A program made the translations under genes and the position numbers. Positions 46,497-52,372 of a stretch of DNA of 52,372 bases are shown one piece after another. Within the stretch, counting starts at the first letter, position 1. Each line of letters starts with the position of its first letter. The DNA comes from a virus. The stretch spans positions 1 through 52,372 of the IMG/VR virus record IMGVR_UViG_3300020416_000009; one strand, written 5' to 3'. The notes beneath the pieces were generated by a model. It was not told the origin of the DNA and did no database searches. It saw nothing but the letters and a program-made list of their open reading frames with translations.

Positions 46497-46781
46497 TTAA
46501 ACCGCAAAGCTCTCACCACATCCGCACTGAGCTTTTGCATTTGGGTTCAGTACTGCTAGGTAACTACCACCTAGTTCTTCTACATAATCTACTGTACAAC
46601 CGAAAACAAACATCTCGGCCATGGGATCCAAGTACAGATTTTCAACCGTAGGATCTTTATCTGTAGTACCCCATTCATATTTAAAACCAGAGCATCCCCC
46701 TCCTTTTACGGAGAGAGATACATTAGGCTCGCCTACTTTTTGAAGATAATCTTTAGCTCTTTGCGTTACTGTCAGTATCAT
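46497..46781 (-). CDS. IscA/ErpA-like A-type iron-sulfur carrier
   Basis: 94 aa from ATG 46781, inside the end of the previous gene; ATG 46787 is an alternative. Conserved cysteines C30 (GGGCSGFKYEW), C86 and C88 (QCGCGESF) are exactly those that bind the iron-sulfur cluster. The beta-barrel strands VSLSVKGG and YVEELGGSYL fit. It would transfer 2Fe-2S or 4Fe-4S clusters, possibly to the radical SAM enzyme of this phage. Overlaps the histidine-rich gene by 29 nt. Confidence 0.9.
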   Translation of the reverse strand: MILTVTQRAKDYLQKVGEPNVSLSVKGGGCSGFKYEWGTTDKDPTVENLYLDPMAEMFVFGCTVDYVEELGGSYLAVLNPNAKAQCGCGESFAV

Positions 46782-47214
46782 CTTCATCAACTTCAATTGG
46801 AGGTGCCATTCCAGCAGCTTGTGCCGCAGGATCAGGTAGATATTCACCTGAGCCTTGACTTCCTTCCATAACACCGTCATCTGGCATTGCAGCTGCTTCA
46901 TCAATTCCCATATCATCTTCACCAGATGCGTTCATAAGAATTGCTCCACCCTCACCATGTTCATGCGGCATATCACCACCTTCATGTGCATGAGTAGTTC
47001 CGTCTGCATGTGTATGCTCAGGCTCATGTCCTTCGCAATTTGCCATGTGTTTATTCAACTCATTCCAAAGTTCTCTGGCATTTCTTCTTCGGTCAAGTTC
47101 CATGCCATGCCGCCGACCTTCATCTTCCATCATGGTTTTAACATGATTTTCCATATCGCCGGCATGTCTTTGTAGCTCTTCCATACTTACAAGCATAGCT
47201 TCTGTTACGACCAT
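46753..47214 (-). CDS. histidine-rich acidic protein, 153 aa
   Basis: The N-terminal 60 residues are a charged helix (EELQRHAGDMENHVKTMM). Residues about 61-90 contain a dense His cluster (CEGHEPEHTHADGTTHAHEG), a likely metal-binding loop (Zn, Ni or Fe). The rest is acidic and disordered. The gene overlaps IscA, suggesting a link between metal handling and cluster assembly. A good AGGAG ribosome site and a late promoter precede it. Confidence 0.65.
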   Translation of the reverse strand: MVVTEAMLVSMEELQRHAGDMENHVKTMMEDEGRRHGMELDRRRNARELWNELNKHMANCEGHEPEHTHADGTTHAHEGGDMPHEHGEGGAILMNASGEDDMGIDEAAAMPDDGVMEGSQGSGEYLPDPAAQAAGMAPPIEVDEDDTDSNAKS

Positions 47215-47246
47215 TTCATTCTCCTACAGTTTTATGAATGTAGTAT

Positions 47247-47254
47247 TATTTATA
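47247..47254 (-). promoter_or_regulatory. T4-type late promoter for the His-rich/IscA genes
   Basis: Minus-strand TATAAATA 32 nt before ATG 47214, with GGAGAATGAA as ribosome site in the leader. Confidence 0.7.
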
Positions 47255-47261
47255 ATAAAGT

Positions 47262-47324
47262 TTATTTAACGTTCAATATTTTCTTGAGAAGATCTATATA
47301 TTTTTGATATTCCTCTTGAGACAT
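47262..47324 (-). CDS. microprotein, 20 aa, perfect ribosome site
   Basis: ATG 47324 is preceded by AGGAGGTAGC, the strongest Shine-Dalgarno in the window. The product MSQEEYQKYIDLLKKILNVK is a single amphipathic helix. It begins 8 nt after the BMP2 stop and ends before the late promoter. The match of a near-ideal ribosome site to so short a frame makes translation likely; function unknown. Confidence 0.6.
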   Translation of the reverse strand: MSQEEYQKYIDLLKKILNVK

Positions 47325-47332
47325 GCTACCTC

Positions 47333-48337
47333 CTAGAATGTTGACTTAGGTTCATCATCAATAATTTCAACTGTGAATTTACCTGCAACAATATCATCAG
47401 ATAATCTTGCAATATGATCTTTCATTTCTCTGGTAATTTTACTATCAAACTCATAGAATGGTGCTAATGAAGCTCCACCTTTTGCCATCATTGTCCAGTC
47501 ATGATATTCTTCAGCTGACCAAGATCCTGCTTTTACTTTTGCAATTGCATGATCTATAGCACCTTCCATATGCCACAATGCAGAAGTTACAACCACATCA
47601 GTTCCACCTTCTTCTTTGTTCATATCATTTACGTTACCAAATGCAAGGATTCCTTTTTCTTTGCAAGCATCTACTACACCAGCTCTTTCTGCATATAGTA
47701 TATCACAACCCGCTTCAATCTGAGCAAAGGCAGCTTCTTTTGCTTTTGGAGGATCATACCAAGAACCGATATAAGTTACTTTAAACTCACACTCAGGATT
47801 CATACTTCTTGCACCATTCATAAATGCATGAAACAATCTGTTGACTTCGCCTATGGCATATCCGCCGACCATACCAATCTTTTTAGTCTTACTCATTTCA
47901 CCTGCAAGTATTCCCATCAAATAACACGGCTCATGTATGTAGTTATCAAATACTGAAAAATTACCATTGTGCGGTTTGAAAGGATCACCCATTAGGAATG
48001 CTATACTTGGATAATCGTCTGCAACTTTTCTTGCTTCTTTACTTATGCCAAATGCTTCTCCTACAATCATGTTTACACCGCTGTCACAGTACTCTCTCAT
48101 AACTCGTACGTAATCGGTGTTTGCAGTACTTTCATTATACACATATTCTATCTCACCACGCTTAGCTGCGGCATCAAGAGCAAGGTGTAATCTTGCCACC
48201 CATTTTTGTTGTGTTGGTACAGTGTATATACCAGCAACTTTTAATTTACCTCCAGCAAAAGCTGGGAAAGTAGTTAAGGCTGCCATTGCAGTAGCAGTAC
48301 CTATACTAAATTCTCTTCTATTCATTCTTAATATCAT
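47333..48337 (-). CDS. BMP/PnrA-family substrate-binding protein with Tat-type signal (BMP2)
   Basis: 334 aa. GGAGG 4 nt before ATG 48337. The N-terminus MNRREFSIGTATAMAALTTF with R7-R8-x-F is a twin-arginine signal, cleaved after FPAFAGG. The mature domain has KVAGIYTVPTQQKWVARLH, MIVGEAFGISKEARKV and YILGE-type segments like BMP1, but the two are clearly diverged. Bacterial members deliver nucleosides or small organic compounds to ABC transporters. Tat export implies folding in the cytoplasm. No transporter partner gene is visible. Confidence 0.85.
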   Translation of the reverse strand: MILRMNRREFSIGTATAMAALTTFPAFAGGKLKVAGIYTVPTQQKWVARLHLALDAAAKRGEIEYVYNESTANTDYVRVMREYCDSGVNMIVGEAFGISKEARKVADDYPSIAFLMGDPFKPHNGNFSVFDNYIHEPCYLMGILAGEMSKTKKIGMVGGYAIGEVNRLFHAFMNGARSMNPECEFKVTYIGSWYDPPKAKEAAFAQIEAGCDILYAERAGVVDACKEKGILAFGNVNDMNKEEGGTDVVVTSALWHMEGAIDHAIAKVKAGSWSAEEYHDWTMMAKGGASLAPFYEFDSKITREMKDHIARLSDDIVAGKFTVEIIDDEPKSTF

Positions 48338-48350
48338 AAATCCTCCTGTT

Positions 48351-48377
48351 ATAAAAAAAGACTCCCGAAGGAGTCTT
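48351..48377 (-). terminator. intrinsic terminator upstream of BMP2
   Basis: Minus strand: AAGACTCC-TTCG-GGAGTCTT followed by seven T. An 8-bp stem with the stable TTCG tetraloop. Ends transcription from the nuclease gene. Confidence 0.88.
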
Positions 48378-48441
48378 GGTTAATTAATTAAAATGTTTCG
48401 ATTGGTTTTCATAGTTTCCATAAATTCGCACACAATTGATT

Positions 48442-48449
48442 TATTTATA
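48442..48449 (-). promoter_or_regulatory. late-promoter octamer at the end of the nuclease gene
   Basis: Minus-strand TATAAATA overlapping the nuclease stop codon, 65 nt before a strong terminator. Possible transcription of a short RNA, or read-through into BMP2. Confidence 0.5.
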
Positions 48450-49116
48450 CGCGAGATTCGTAGATTTGCTTCGCTTTAAATAATAAATCCGTCCAATCGT
48501 CTCTTTTTTCAATAAAAACTTGAGGCTTTTCATTATCTACTGCAATAAGGATAACCAATTGTGGAACTGGTATTCCTGTTCTTTCTTCAAACATAATTGC
48601 ATAAGCTGATGCTTGAGCAAAATAATTATGAATCCATTCTTTCTTTTTTAATTTTCTTGATGTTTTAAAGTCTATAATGCTAAGCTTATCATTAAACACC
48701 CCGACGCAATCCACACGTCCGGCGAGTTTGAGATGCTTAGAATATAATGGTGCTTCGAGTCCAAGTATTTCTGATATACTTTCATCAAGTATAGGTTGAA
48801 CATCTTTAAAAGTTGATAATACATCTGGCATTACATCCTTATCATATTCTACGTTGTTATCAAGGTACCGTTCGATAATGCTATGTACAGCAGTACCGCG
48901 ATTAGCAGCTCTAACGCCGATCTTATTTGCCACATCTTCACCGACACGGCGTCTCCACGCCTGAATAGCGTCTTCGCTAAGAACTTTAAGCACAGTAGTA
49001 ACACTGTTAAAACTACTGCCATCAGGACATTTATAAGTTCTACCAGTATCGGTGGTTTCTGCGACAAGGTCTTCATATCCCAATTCTATTATGTTGTGGT
49101 TGAATTCTTTTCTCAA
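48445..49116 (-). CDS. PD-(D/E)XK nuclease, RecB/Cas4-like exonuclease
   Basis: 223 aa. H78 (GTAVHSIIERYL), D136 (AGRVDCVGVF), D149-x-K151 (SIIDFKTSRK) and Q168...Y172 (FAQASAYAIMF) define the RecB-type nuclease motif order. Marine T4-like phages carry similar single-domain nucleases, presumably for DNA repair, recombination or host DNA degradation. Overlaps the small coiled-coil gene by 44 nt. Confidence 0.85.
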   Translation of the reverse strand: MRKEFNHNIIELGYEDLVAETTDTGRTYKCPDGSSFNSVTTVLKVLSEDAIQAWRRRVGEDVANKIGVRAANRGTAVHSIIERYLDNNVEYDKDVMPDVLSTFKDVQPILDESISEILGLEAPLYSKHLKLAGRVDCVGVFNDKLSIIDFKTSRKLKKKEWIHNYFAQASAYAIMFEERTGIPVPQLVILIAVDNEKPQVFIEKRDDWTDLLFKAKQIYESRV

Positions 49117-49261
49117 GGTCTTCTATCCGTTTCTTCAATTCTTCAATTTGTTTATCTTTTAATCTGAGTTCTTCGAGGCCCCTATATCCATATTCAGTAT
49201 ATCCTTGATCAGATTTAGATCTACGGAATAAGCCTCTTATAGCTAAAAGTGGATCGTCCAT
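49073..49261 (-). CDS. small coiled-coil protein, 62 aa
   Basis: The N-terminal half (LLAIRGLFRRSKSDQGYTEY) is basic and the second half a strong coiled coil (LKDKQIEELKKRIEDLEKRI). It overlaps the nuclease start by 44 nt, so the two may be translated together and interact. No recognised family. Confidence 0.55.
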   Translation of the reverse strand: MDDPLLAIRGLFRRSKSDQGYTEYGYRGLEELRLKDKQIEELKKRIEDLEKRIQPQHNRIGI

Positions 49262-49269
49262 TTACTCTC

Positions 49270-49464
49270 CTATTTTAATGCGGTAATCAATAATATTGCA
49301 ACTAGAAGTATGTTAGTTATGATCATTTGTGAACATAAAATAAGGTGGTACCAAACCCACCTATGTTTATATAAATTTTCGACTGTTACTGTTTCATCGA
49401 CTTCTGCATCTTCAGATAATTCTACCGGATGCTTTTTAAGTCCTAATATAGTTAATAAATCCAT
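49270..49464 (-). CDS. small C-tail-anchored membrane protein, 64 aa
   Basis: An acidic cytoplasmic part (ELSEDAEVDETVTVENLYK) precedes one C-terminal membrane helix (LILCSQMIITNILLVAILL). Function unknown. Start has AGGAGC-type site upstream. Confidence 0.6.
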   Translation of the reverse strand: MDLLTILGLKKHPVELSEDAEVDETVTVENLYKHRWVWYHLILCSQMIITNILLVAILLITALK

Positions 49465-49478
49465 AGCTCCTCTTCATA

Positions 49479-49715
49479 TTATAGCATTTTCATATTGTGT
49501 GCAGGATGATTTTCAGCAGCTTTTTGTTGTATTTCTCTAAATCCATCATCTACTTTTACACCCTGTGTGTTATTAACACCATATCTGAAAGCCGGTGTTG
49601 ACAACATCTGCTCAATATCAGGATTATCTTTTAGATAATCTTCACGTTCAGACATTTTCATTACTTTTTCAAAGACCTTACCGGTCTTTTTGTTTCTGAA
49701 GTTGTACGACGGCAT
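49479..49715 (-). CDS. FmdB-like small phage protein lacking zinc cysteines, 78 aa
   Basis: MPSYNFRNKKTGKVFEKVM and DNPDIEQMLSTPAF resemble the FmdB-type putative regulatory family in which phage members keep the beta hairpin but lose the CxxC pair. The C-terminal part is VDDGFREIQQKAAENHP. Overlaps the next gene upstream by 38 nt. Function unknown. Confidence 0.6.
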   Translation of the reverse strand: MPSYNFRNKKTGKVFEKVMKMSEREDYLKDNPDIEQMLSTPAFRYGVNNTQGVKVDDGFREIQQKAAENHPAHNMKML

Positions 49716-49968
49716 TCAGCAATTCCTCCAAATTTTTATCTATTTTATTTACTTGTTTCTTTATTTTATTTATTTCTCGAGTAAGAATACTATCGCCTGA
49801 ATATATACCTTTGCTCTTCCAAGAATCAGTCCTATCAATAACATCACTTGATATTTGCTTTATTCTTTCTTCATCTTGTCTAAGTTTCCACAACATCCAC
49901 TCATAATATCTTTCTGGTTCTGATTGCATAAGGCCTGGGTCTGGATCAGAAGTCATTTTCAATACCAT
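49678..49968 (-). CDS. small phage protein, 96 aa, C-terminal coiled coil
   Basis: The N-terminal EPERYYEWMLWKLRQDEERI helix and the C-terminal INKIKKQVNKIDKNLEELLN coiled coil flank a short linker. No motif of known function. It begins in the frame of the 25-aa gene (23-nt overlap) and ends within the FmdB-like gene. Confidence 0.6.
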   Translation of the reverse strand: MVLKMTSDPDPGLMQSEPERYYEWMLWKLRQDEERIKQISSDVIDRTDSWKSKGIYSGDSILTREINKIKKQVNKIDKNLEELLNAVVQLQKQKDR

Positions 49969-50023
49969 CTTTTACATAAGTTTTACCGTTAAAGTGTTTA
50001 TCCATTTTTTCTATTTCGGTCAT
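49946..50023 (-). CDS. microprotein, 25 aa
   Basis: ATG 50023 is preceded by AAGGAG with an 8-9 nt spacer. The product is MTEIEKMDKHFNGKTYVKDG plus five residues. The frame is also open upstream to about 50090 with TTG codons (LINLIKHIIKTIVDKFKPKE), so a longer membrane-helix form starting at TTG is possible. Confidence 0.5.
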   Translation of the reverse strand: MTEIEKMDKHFNGKTYVKDGIENDF

Positions 50024-50084
50024 TTCTTTTTTCTCCTTAGGTTTAAACTTATCTACAATGGTTTTAATTATATGTTTAATTAAA

Positions 50085-50282
50085 TTAATCAAGATCTTGT
50101 TCAATTATTTCTGGTTTAGCATCTTCTAAACAAACGAAACCTACACCAGGAGGTGCTATTTCTTCTTCCCATAGTCCATTGGCATGACATTCATGAGGAT
50201 CTTTAAAATAATCTAAAGCTTCTCCTTCAATAACTCCAAGTGGGCTGATAGTAACCATTACTAAAATCCAACCGTAAATCAT
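50085..50282 (-). CDS. small secreted two-cysteine protein, 65 aa
   Basis: Start ATG 50282, ATGA overlap with the preceding gene. Hydrophobic start MIYGWILVMVTISPLGVIEG, then YFKDPHECHANGLWEEE and GVGFVCLED. The same architecture as five other small genes. Predicted to be exported with one disulfide. Confidence 0.65.
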   Translation of the reverse strand: MIYGWILVMVTISPLGVIEGEALDYFKDPHECHANGLWEEEIAPPGVGFVCLEDAKPEIIEQDLD

Positions 50283-50836
50283 CCTTGGTATCCTTTCCAC
50301 CAGTCTGGTGCTTCTCTACCCCATTCCCATTTAGCAAATGGTTTTGCTTGGTGGTAGTAGTTACGATATGCTTGTACAGCATCGCCAGGAACTAAACAAT
50401 CAGGATATGCTTTCATGGCCTGTGCAAATTCTGTCCTAGGTCCTTCCGGAATATTTTCAGGAGGAGCTGCAAGTATCATACCGAGTTTTTCCCATGTAGC
50501 ATGTTGCTTTCCACGCCTGTAGTGGTATTCCTTTGCCATAGCTGCAAAGTGATAGAAATGCCAGTTGTAGTTTGTACTGCTTTCCATAGTCCATACAGTA
50601 CATGGATGATGATGGTGAACAGCTGCATAATATAAACTTTCCCTTACATCATCATACTGATAGTACTTCACCATAGTTTTACCGGACCTTGACCTTTTCT
50701 TAGTCAGTGTACCATCTAACATACGATGAGCTGTACTCAGCATCTGAGCTGATTCAACAATCATTTTAGGGATATGCTTGTCACATAACATAATAGCCGC
50801 CGCGGCGGGATCTTCATCAAGCACAAATATATTCAA
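50279..50836 (-). CDS. conserved T4-like phage protein, 185 aa
   Basis: MNIFVLDEDPAAAAIMLCDKH then IPKMIVESAQMLSTAHRML at the N-terminus, HHHHPCTVWTMES and KEYHYRRGKQHATWEKL in the middle are a well-conserved phage pattern of aromatic and histidine residues. The family occurs in many T4-like phages and some bacteria with no known function; the histidines suggest metal binding. Overlaps the small secreted gene by 4 nt. Confidence 0.65.
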   Translation of the reverse strand: MNIFVLDEDPAAAAIMLCDKHIPKMIVESAQMLSTAHRMLDGTLTKKRSRSGKTMVKYYQYDDVRESLYYAAVHHHHPCTVWTMESSTNYNWHFYHFAAMAKEYHYRRGKQHATWEKLGMILAAPPENIPEGPRTEFAQAMKAYPDCLVPGDAVQAYRNYYHQAKPFAKWEWGREAPDWWKGYQG

Positions 50837-51298
50837 TTACTTCTCCTCTGGTTTTATTGGTTCTCTAATGAGATTTGGCCATGCTTCTTGCACCGCCAGT
50901 TTGGTTACGCCTTTGTAAAGGCCTTGAAATTTTTTATCTTTCATTGCAATTAAAAGAGGTGCGTCATCTGGATGCACTATTGTAAGCATGCCGATAAACA
51001 TCTTTTCTCTTTTGGCTGGTATCATATTATCACCAGCACCACCTTTAGCGAAATACTTAAAGTTATTTTTTACTTGCTTTTGAATAACAGCAGGTGAAGT
51101 TGCTTCAGATGCAGCTTTATATGGTGGATTACCTGGTGGTAAATTGAATTGAATTGCGTCATCATATGCACCACGTAAAACCATTTGAAGTGCATTTGAA
51201 TTCCATTTGTGAAGTAGTTGTACCTTTTCTTCACGTGTTTGCACAGCACCAACAGCAGTTAATGCTTCATGCAATGTATGATTATTTGGATTTAACAT
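50837..51298 (-). CDS. conserved phage protein, 153 aa
   Basis: TREEKVQLLHKWNSNALQMVLRGAYDDAIQ, in part KVQLLHKWNSNALQMVLRGA, and FNLPPGNPPYKAA together with LLIAMKDKKFQGLYKGVT are conserved across cyanophage-like myoviruses next to the RNase H gene. Predicted helical DNA-metabolism accessory; function unknown. Starts 1 nt after RNase H. Confidence 0.65.
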   Translation of the reverse strand: MLNPNNHTLHEALTAVGAVQTREEKVQLLHKWNSNALQMVLRGAYDDAIQFNLPPGNPPYKAASEATSPAVIQKQVKNNFKYFAKGGAGDNMIPAKREKMFIGMLTIVHPDDAPLLIAMKDKKFQGLYKGVTKLAVQEAWPNLIREPIKPEEK

Positions 51299-52144
51299 TT
51301 AAAAGTCCTCTATAGATTCAATCAAAAGTTTACATCGTTTTTGTATTAGATAATTCAAAACTTTACTTTTGTTTGGTATTTTGTAATTACTATATGTATT
51401 TATAATATTTCTTTTTAAGTCATCAGGAGTTTCATTTAGATCGATAACTTGTTTATTACGGCAATAGTTACGATACCATGATGCAGCATATAATAGTTCA
51501 CCTTCTTCAAGGTCTTCAATTATGGCATCCATCTTTTTACGTGTCATAGGTGATTGTCTTTCACCTTTTACAAAAGTATCATCAGCAGATAGAACATTAG
51601 GTACACCGTCACCAGCATCACCTTTCAATATATGTTCCATAAGATATACTCTTGGGTTTTGTTCAACAACTAACTTCTTTGTCATTGGACTGAACTGAGA
51701 TACATTTTTAAACTTTTGTAGTTGTTTAAAATCATGATCTGCAGATACAATCATAACATCTTCATGTTGACCAAACTCTTGAGTGTTATGTACAAGCGTA
51801 CCGATAATATCATCGGCTTCACATCTTTGTTCATGAATAACCATATACGGCATGTTTTCTTTGATTTCTTCTCTTACACGAGTAATGATATCGAAGATAT
51901 GAGTCCAATCCATACTGGATTCTTCTCTACCTTTTCTACGGTTATGTTTGTATTCAGGGAATACTTCCTTACGCCAAGAACTATTATCACAAGCAAGGAT
52001 CATTTGACCATACTTGTCACGGTATTTCTTATTGTACATACGGATTGAATTGAGAATCATATGACGGATAAGTGTCTCGTCAATATTCATTCTTTGAGTT
52101 ATAATGCCTGCAATGGCAATAGCGGAGTAATCTAAAATAATCAT
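51299..52144 (-). CDS. rnh: RNase H / 5'-3' flap exonuclease (T4 rnh)
   Basis: 281 aa, T4 RNase H is 305 aa. MIILDYSAIAIAGI starts the FEN-family fold; MILACDNSSWRKEVFPEYKH, EADDIIGTLVH and SADHDFKQLQKF carry the acidic residues that bind two metal ions; LKGDAGDGVPNV is the helix-hairpin-helix-type segment. It removes RNA primers in lagging-strand synthesis. The start codon is 6 nt after an early promoter -10 box. Confidence 0.9.
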   Translation of the reverse strand: MIILDYSAIAIAGIITQRMNIDETLIRHMILNSIRMYNKKYRDKYGQMILACDNSSWRKEVFPEYKHNRRKGREESSMDWTHIFDIITRVREEIKENMPYMVIHEQRCEADDIIGTLVHNTQEFGQHEDVMIVSADHDFKQLQKFKNVSQFSPMTKKLVVEQNPRVYLMEHILKGDAGDGVPNVLSADDTFVKGERQSPMTRKKMDAIIEDLEEGELLYAASWYRNYCRNKQVIDLNETPDDLKRNIINTYSNYKIPNKSKVLNYLIQKRCKLLIESIEDF

Positions 52145-52150
52145 AATATA

Positions 52151-52179
52151 ATTATACCAAATTTTTTACTGAATGTACA
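52151..52179 (-). promoter_or_regulatory. early sigma70-type promoter for RNase H, leaderless
   Basis: Minus strand: TGTACA (52174-52179), 17 nt, TATAAT (52151-52156) with extended TGG. Only 6 nt separate the -10 box from ATG 52144, so the mRNA should start at the start codon. Confidence 0.82.
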
Positions 52180-52182
52180 CCA

Positions 52183-52372
52183 TTATTTTCGGTTTTCTTC
52201 ACTTTTTTTCATTGCGGCCACAGCAGTGTCAATAGCACCGGACATGTCTTCCATCATGTCTTGAAATGGATGGTGCTTTTCACCTTCTTCTGCGGCCTGT
52301 CTTCTTACTGCTGCATATGCAAGATTTGTCAATACTTTAATATCATCTTTAAGTTTCTGATCTATATCGTAA
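52183..52372 (-). CDS. conserved phage protein, C-terminal part (partial)
   Basis: A frame enters from the right edge on the minus strand and stops at TAA 52183-52185. The 62 visible residues, LKDDIKVLTNLAYAAVRRQA to MKKSEENRK, are helical and charged; a pattern I recall from small conserved marine phage proteins. The stop lies 4 nt upstream of the RNase H promoter -35. Confidence 0.6.
   Translation of the reverse strand, partial: YDIDQKLKDDIKVLTNLAYAAVRRQAAEEGEKHHPFQDMMEDMSGAIDTAVAAMKKSEENRK

Noticed and set aside
51397-51404. TATAAATA inside the RNase H gene
   Set aside because: Coding sequence about 100 nt before the next gene; chance cannot be excluded in AT-rich DNA.
1-52372. CRISPR arrays, insertion sequences, integrase or attachment sites
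   Set aside because: No regularly spaced direct repeats, transposase or integrase frames were seen; the genome looks strictly lytic in this window.

Overview
The window is a piece of a lytic, T4-like marine myophage genome, AT-rich for most of its length, that very probably infects an alphaproteobacterium of the SAR11 type. The T4-like assignment rests on recognisable homologues of gp4, gp5, gp6, gp8, gp25, gp26, gp32, gp33, gp48, gp51, gp53, gp59, a gp54-like tail-tube-fold protein, RNase H and a gp29-like tape measure. The host inference rests on a tmRNA gene (about 41.2-41.5 kb) that is circularly permuted in the way alphaproteobacterial ssrA genes are, plus host-like accessory genes (BMP-family binding proteins, half-size Na/Pi cotransporter, IscA).

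Layout. 0-0.2 kb: end of a plus-strand gene and a tRNA-Arg(TCT). 0.3-7.7 kb (minus strand): an accessory cluster with a 2OG-Fe(II) oxygenase, a radical SAM enzyme split over two reading frames, three DxD glycosyltransferases (one an internal tandem duplication, so four domains), a methyltransferase-like protein and a nitroreductase. Base composition is clearly less AT-rich in the first ~3.5 kb. 7.7-26.0 kb (minus): tail fibres and the baseplate (DUF4815 protein, gp8, a gp7-position wedge protein, gp6, gp25, a PAAR spike tip fused to an M15 peptidase, gp5 without lysozyme domain, gp27-like hub, gp53, gp48). 26.0-31.8 kb (plus): gp4, a conserved virion protein, gp54-like protein, gp26 with gp51 apparently joined by a -1 frameshift, an EF-hand membrane protein and the tape measure; it ends at a bidirectional terminator. 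31.9-52.4 kb (mostly minus): replication and transcription genes (gp32, gp59, gp33, RNase H, a PD-(D/E)XK nuclease), lysis enzymes (SleB and GH108), GMP reductase, two BMP-family substrate-binding proteins, DoxX, IscA, a half Na/Pi cotransporter, the tmRNA and many small membrane or secreted proteins.

Regulation can be read directly. Seven sigma70-like early promoters share T(T/G)TAC(A/T)-N17-TAnnnT; four of them carry an 18-bp dyad (TGTGA-N8-TCAC) at a fixed 37-38 bp upstream of the -35, and two also have an intrinsic terminator in between. T4-type late promoters (TATAAATA) occur before structural genes; in four cases the box lies exactly 5 nt before the start codon, which predicts leaderless late mRNAs.

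The features that look least described are the phage-borne permuted tmRNA with a 14-residue tag, the dyad-promoter cassette, the leaderless late promoter arrangement, the gp26/gp51 frameshift site, and a dispersed family of at least six small secreted two-cysteine proteins.
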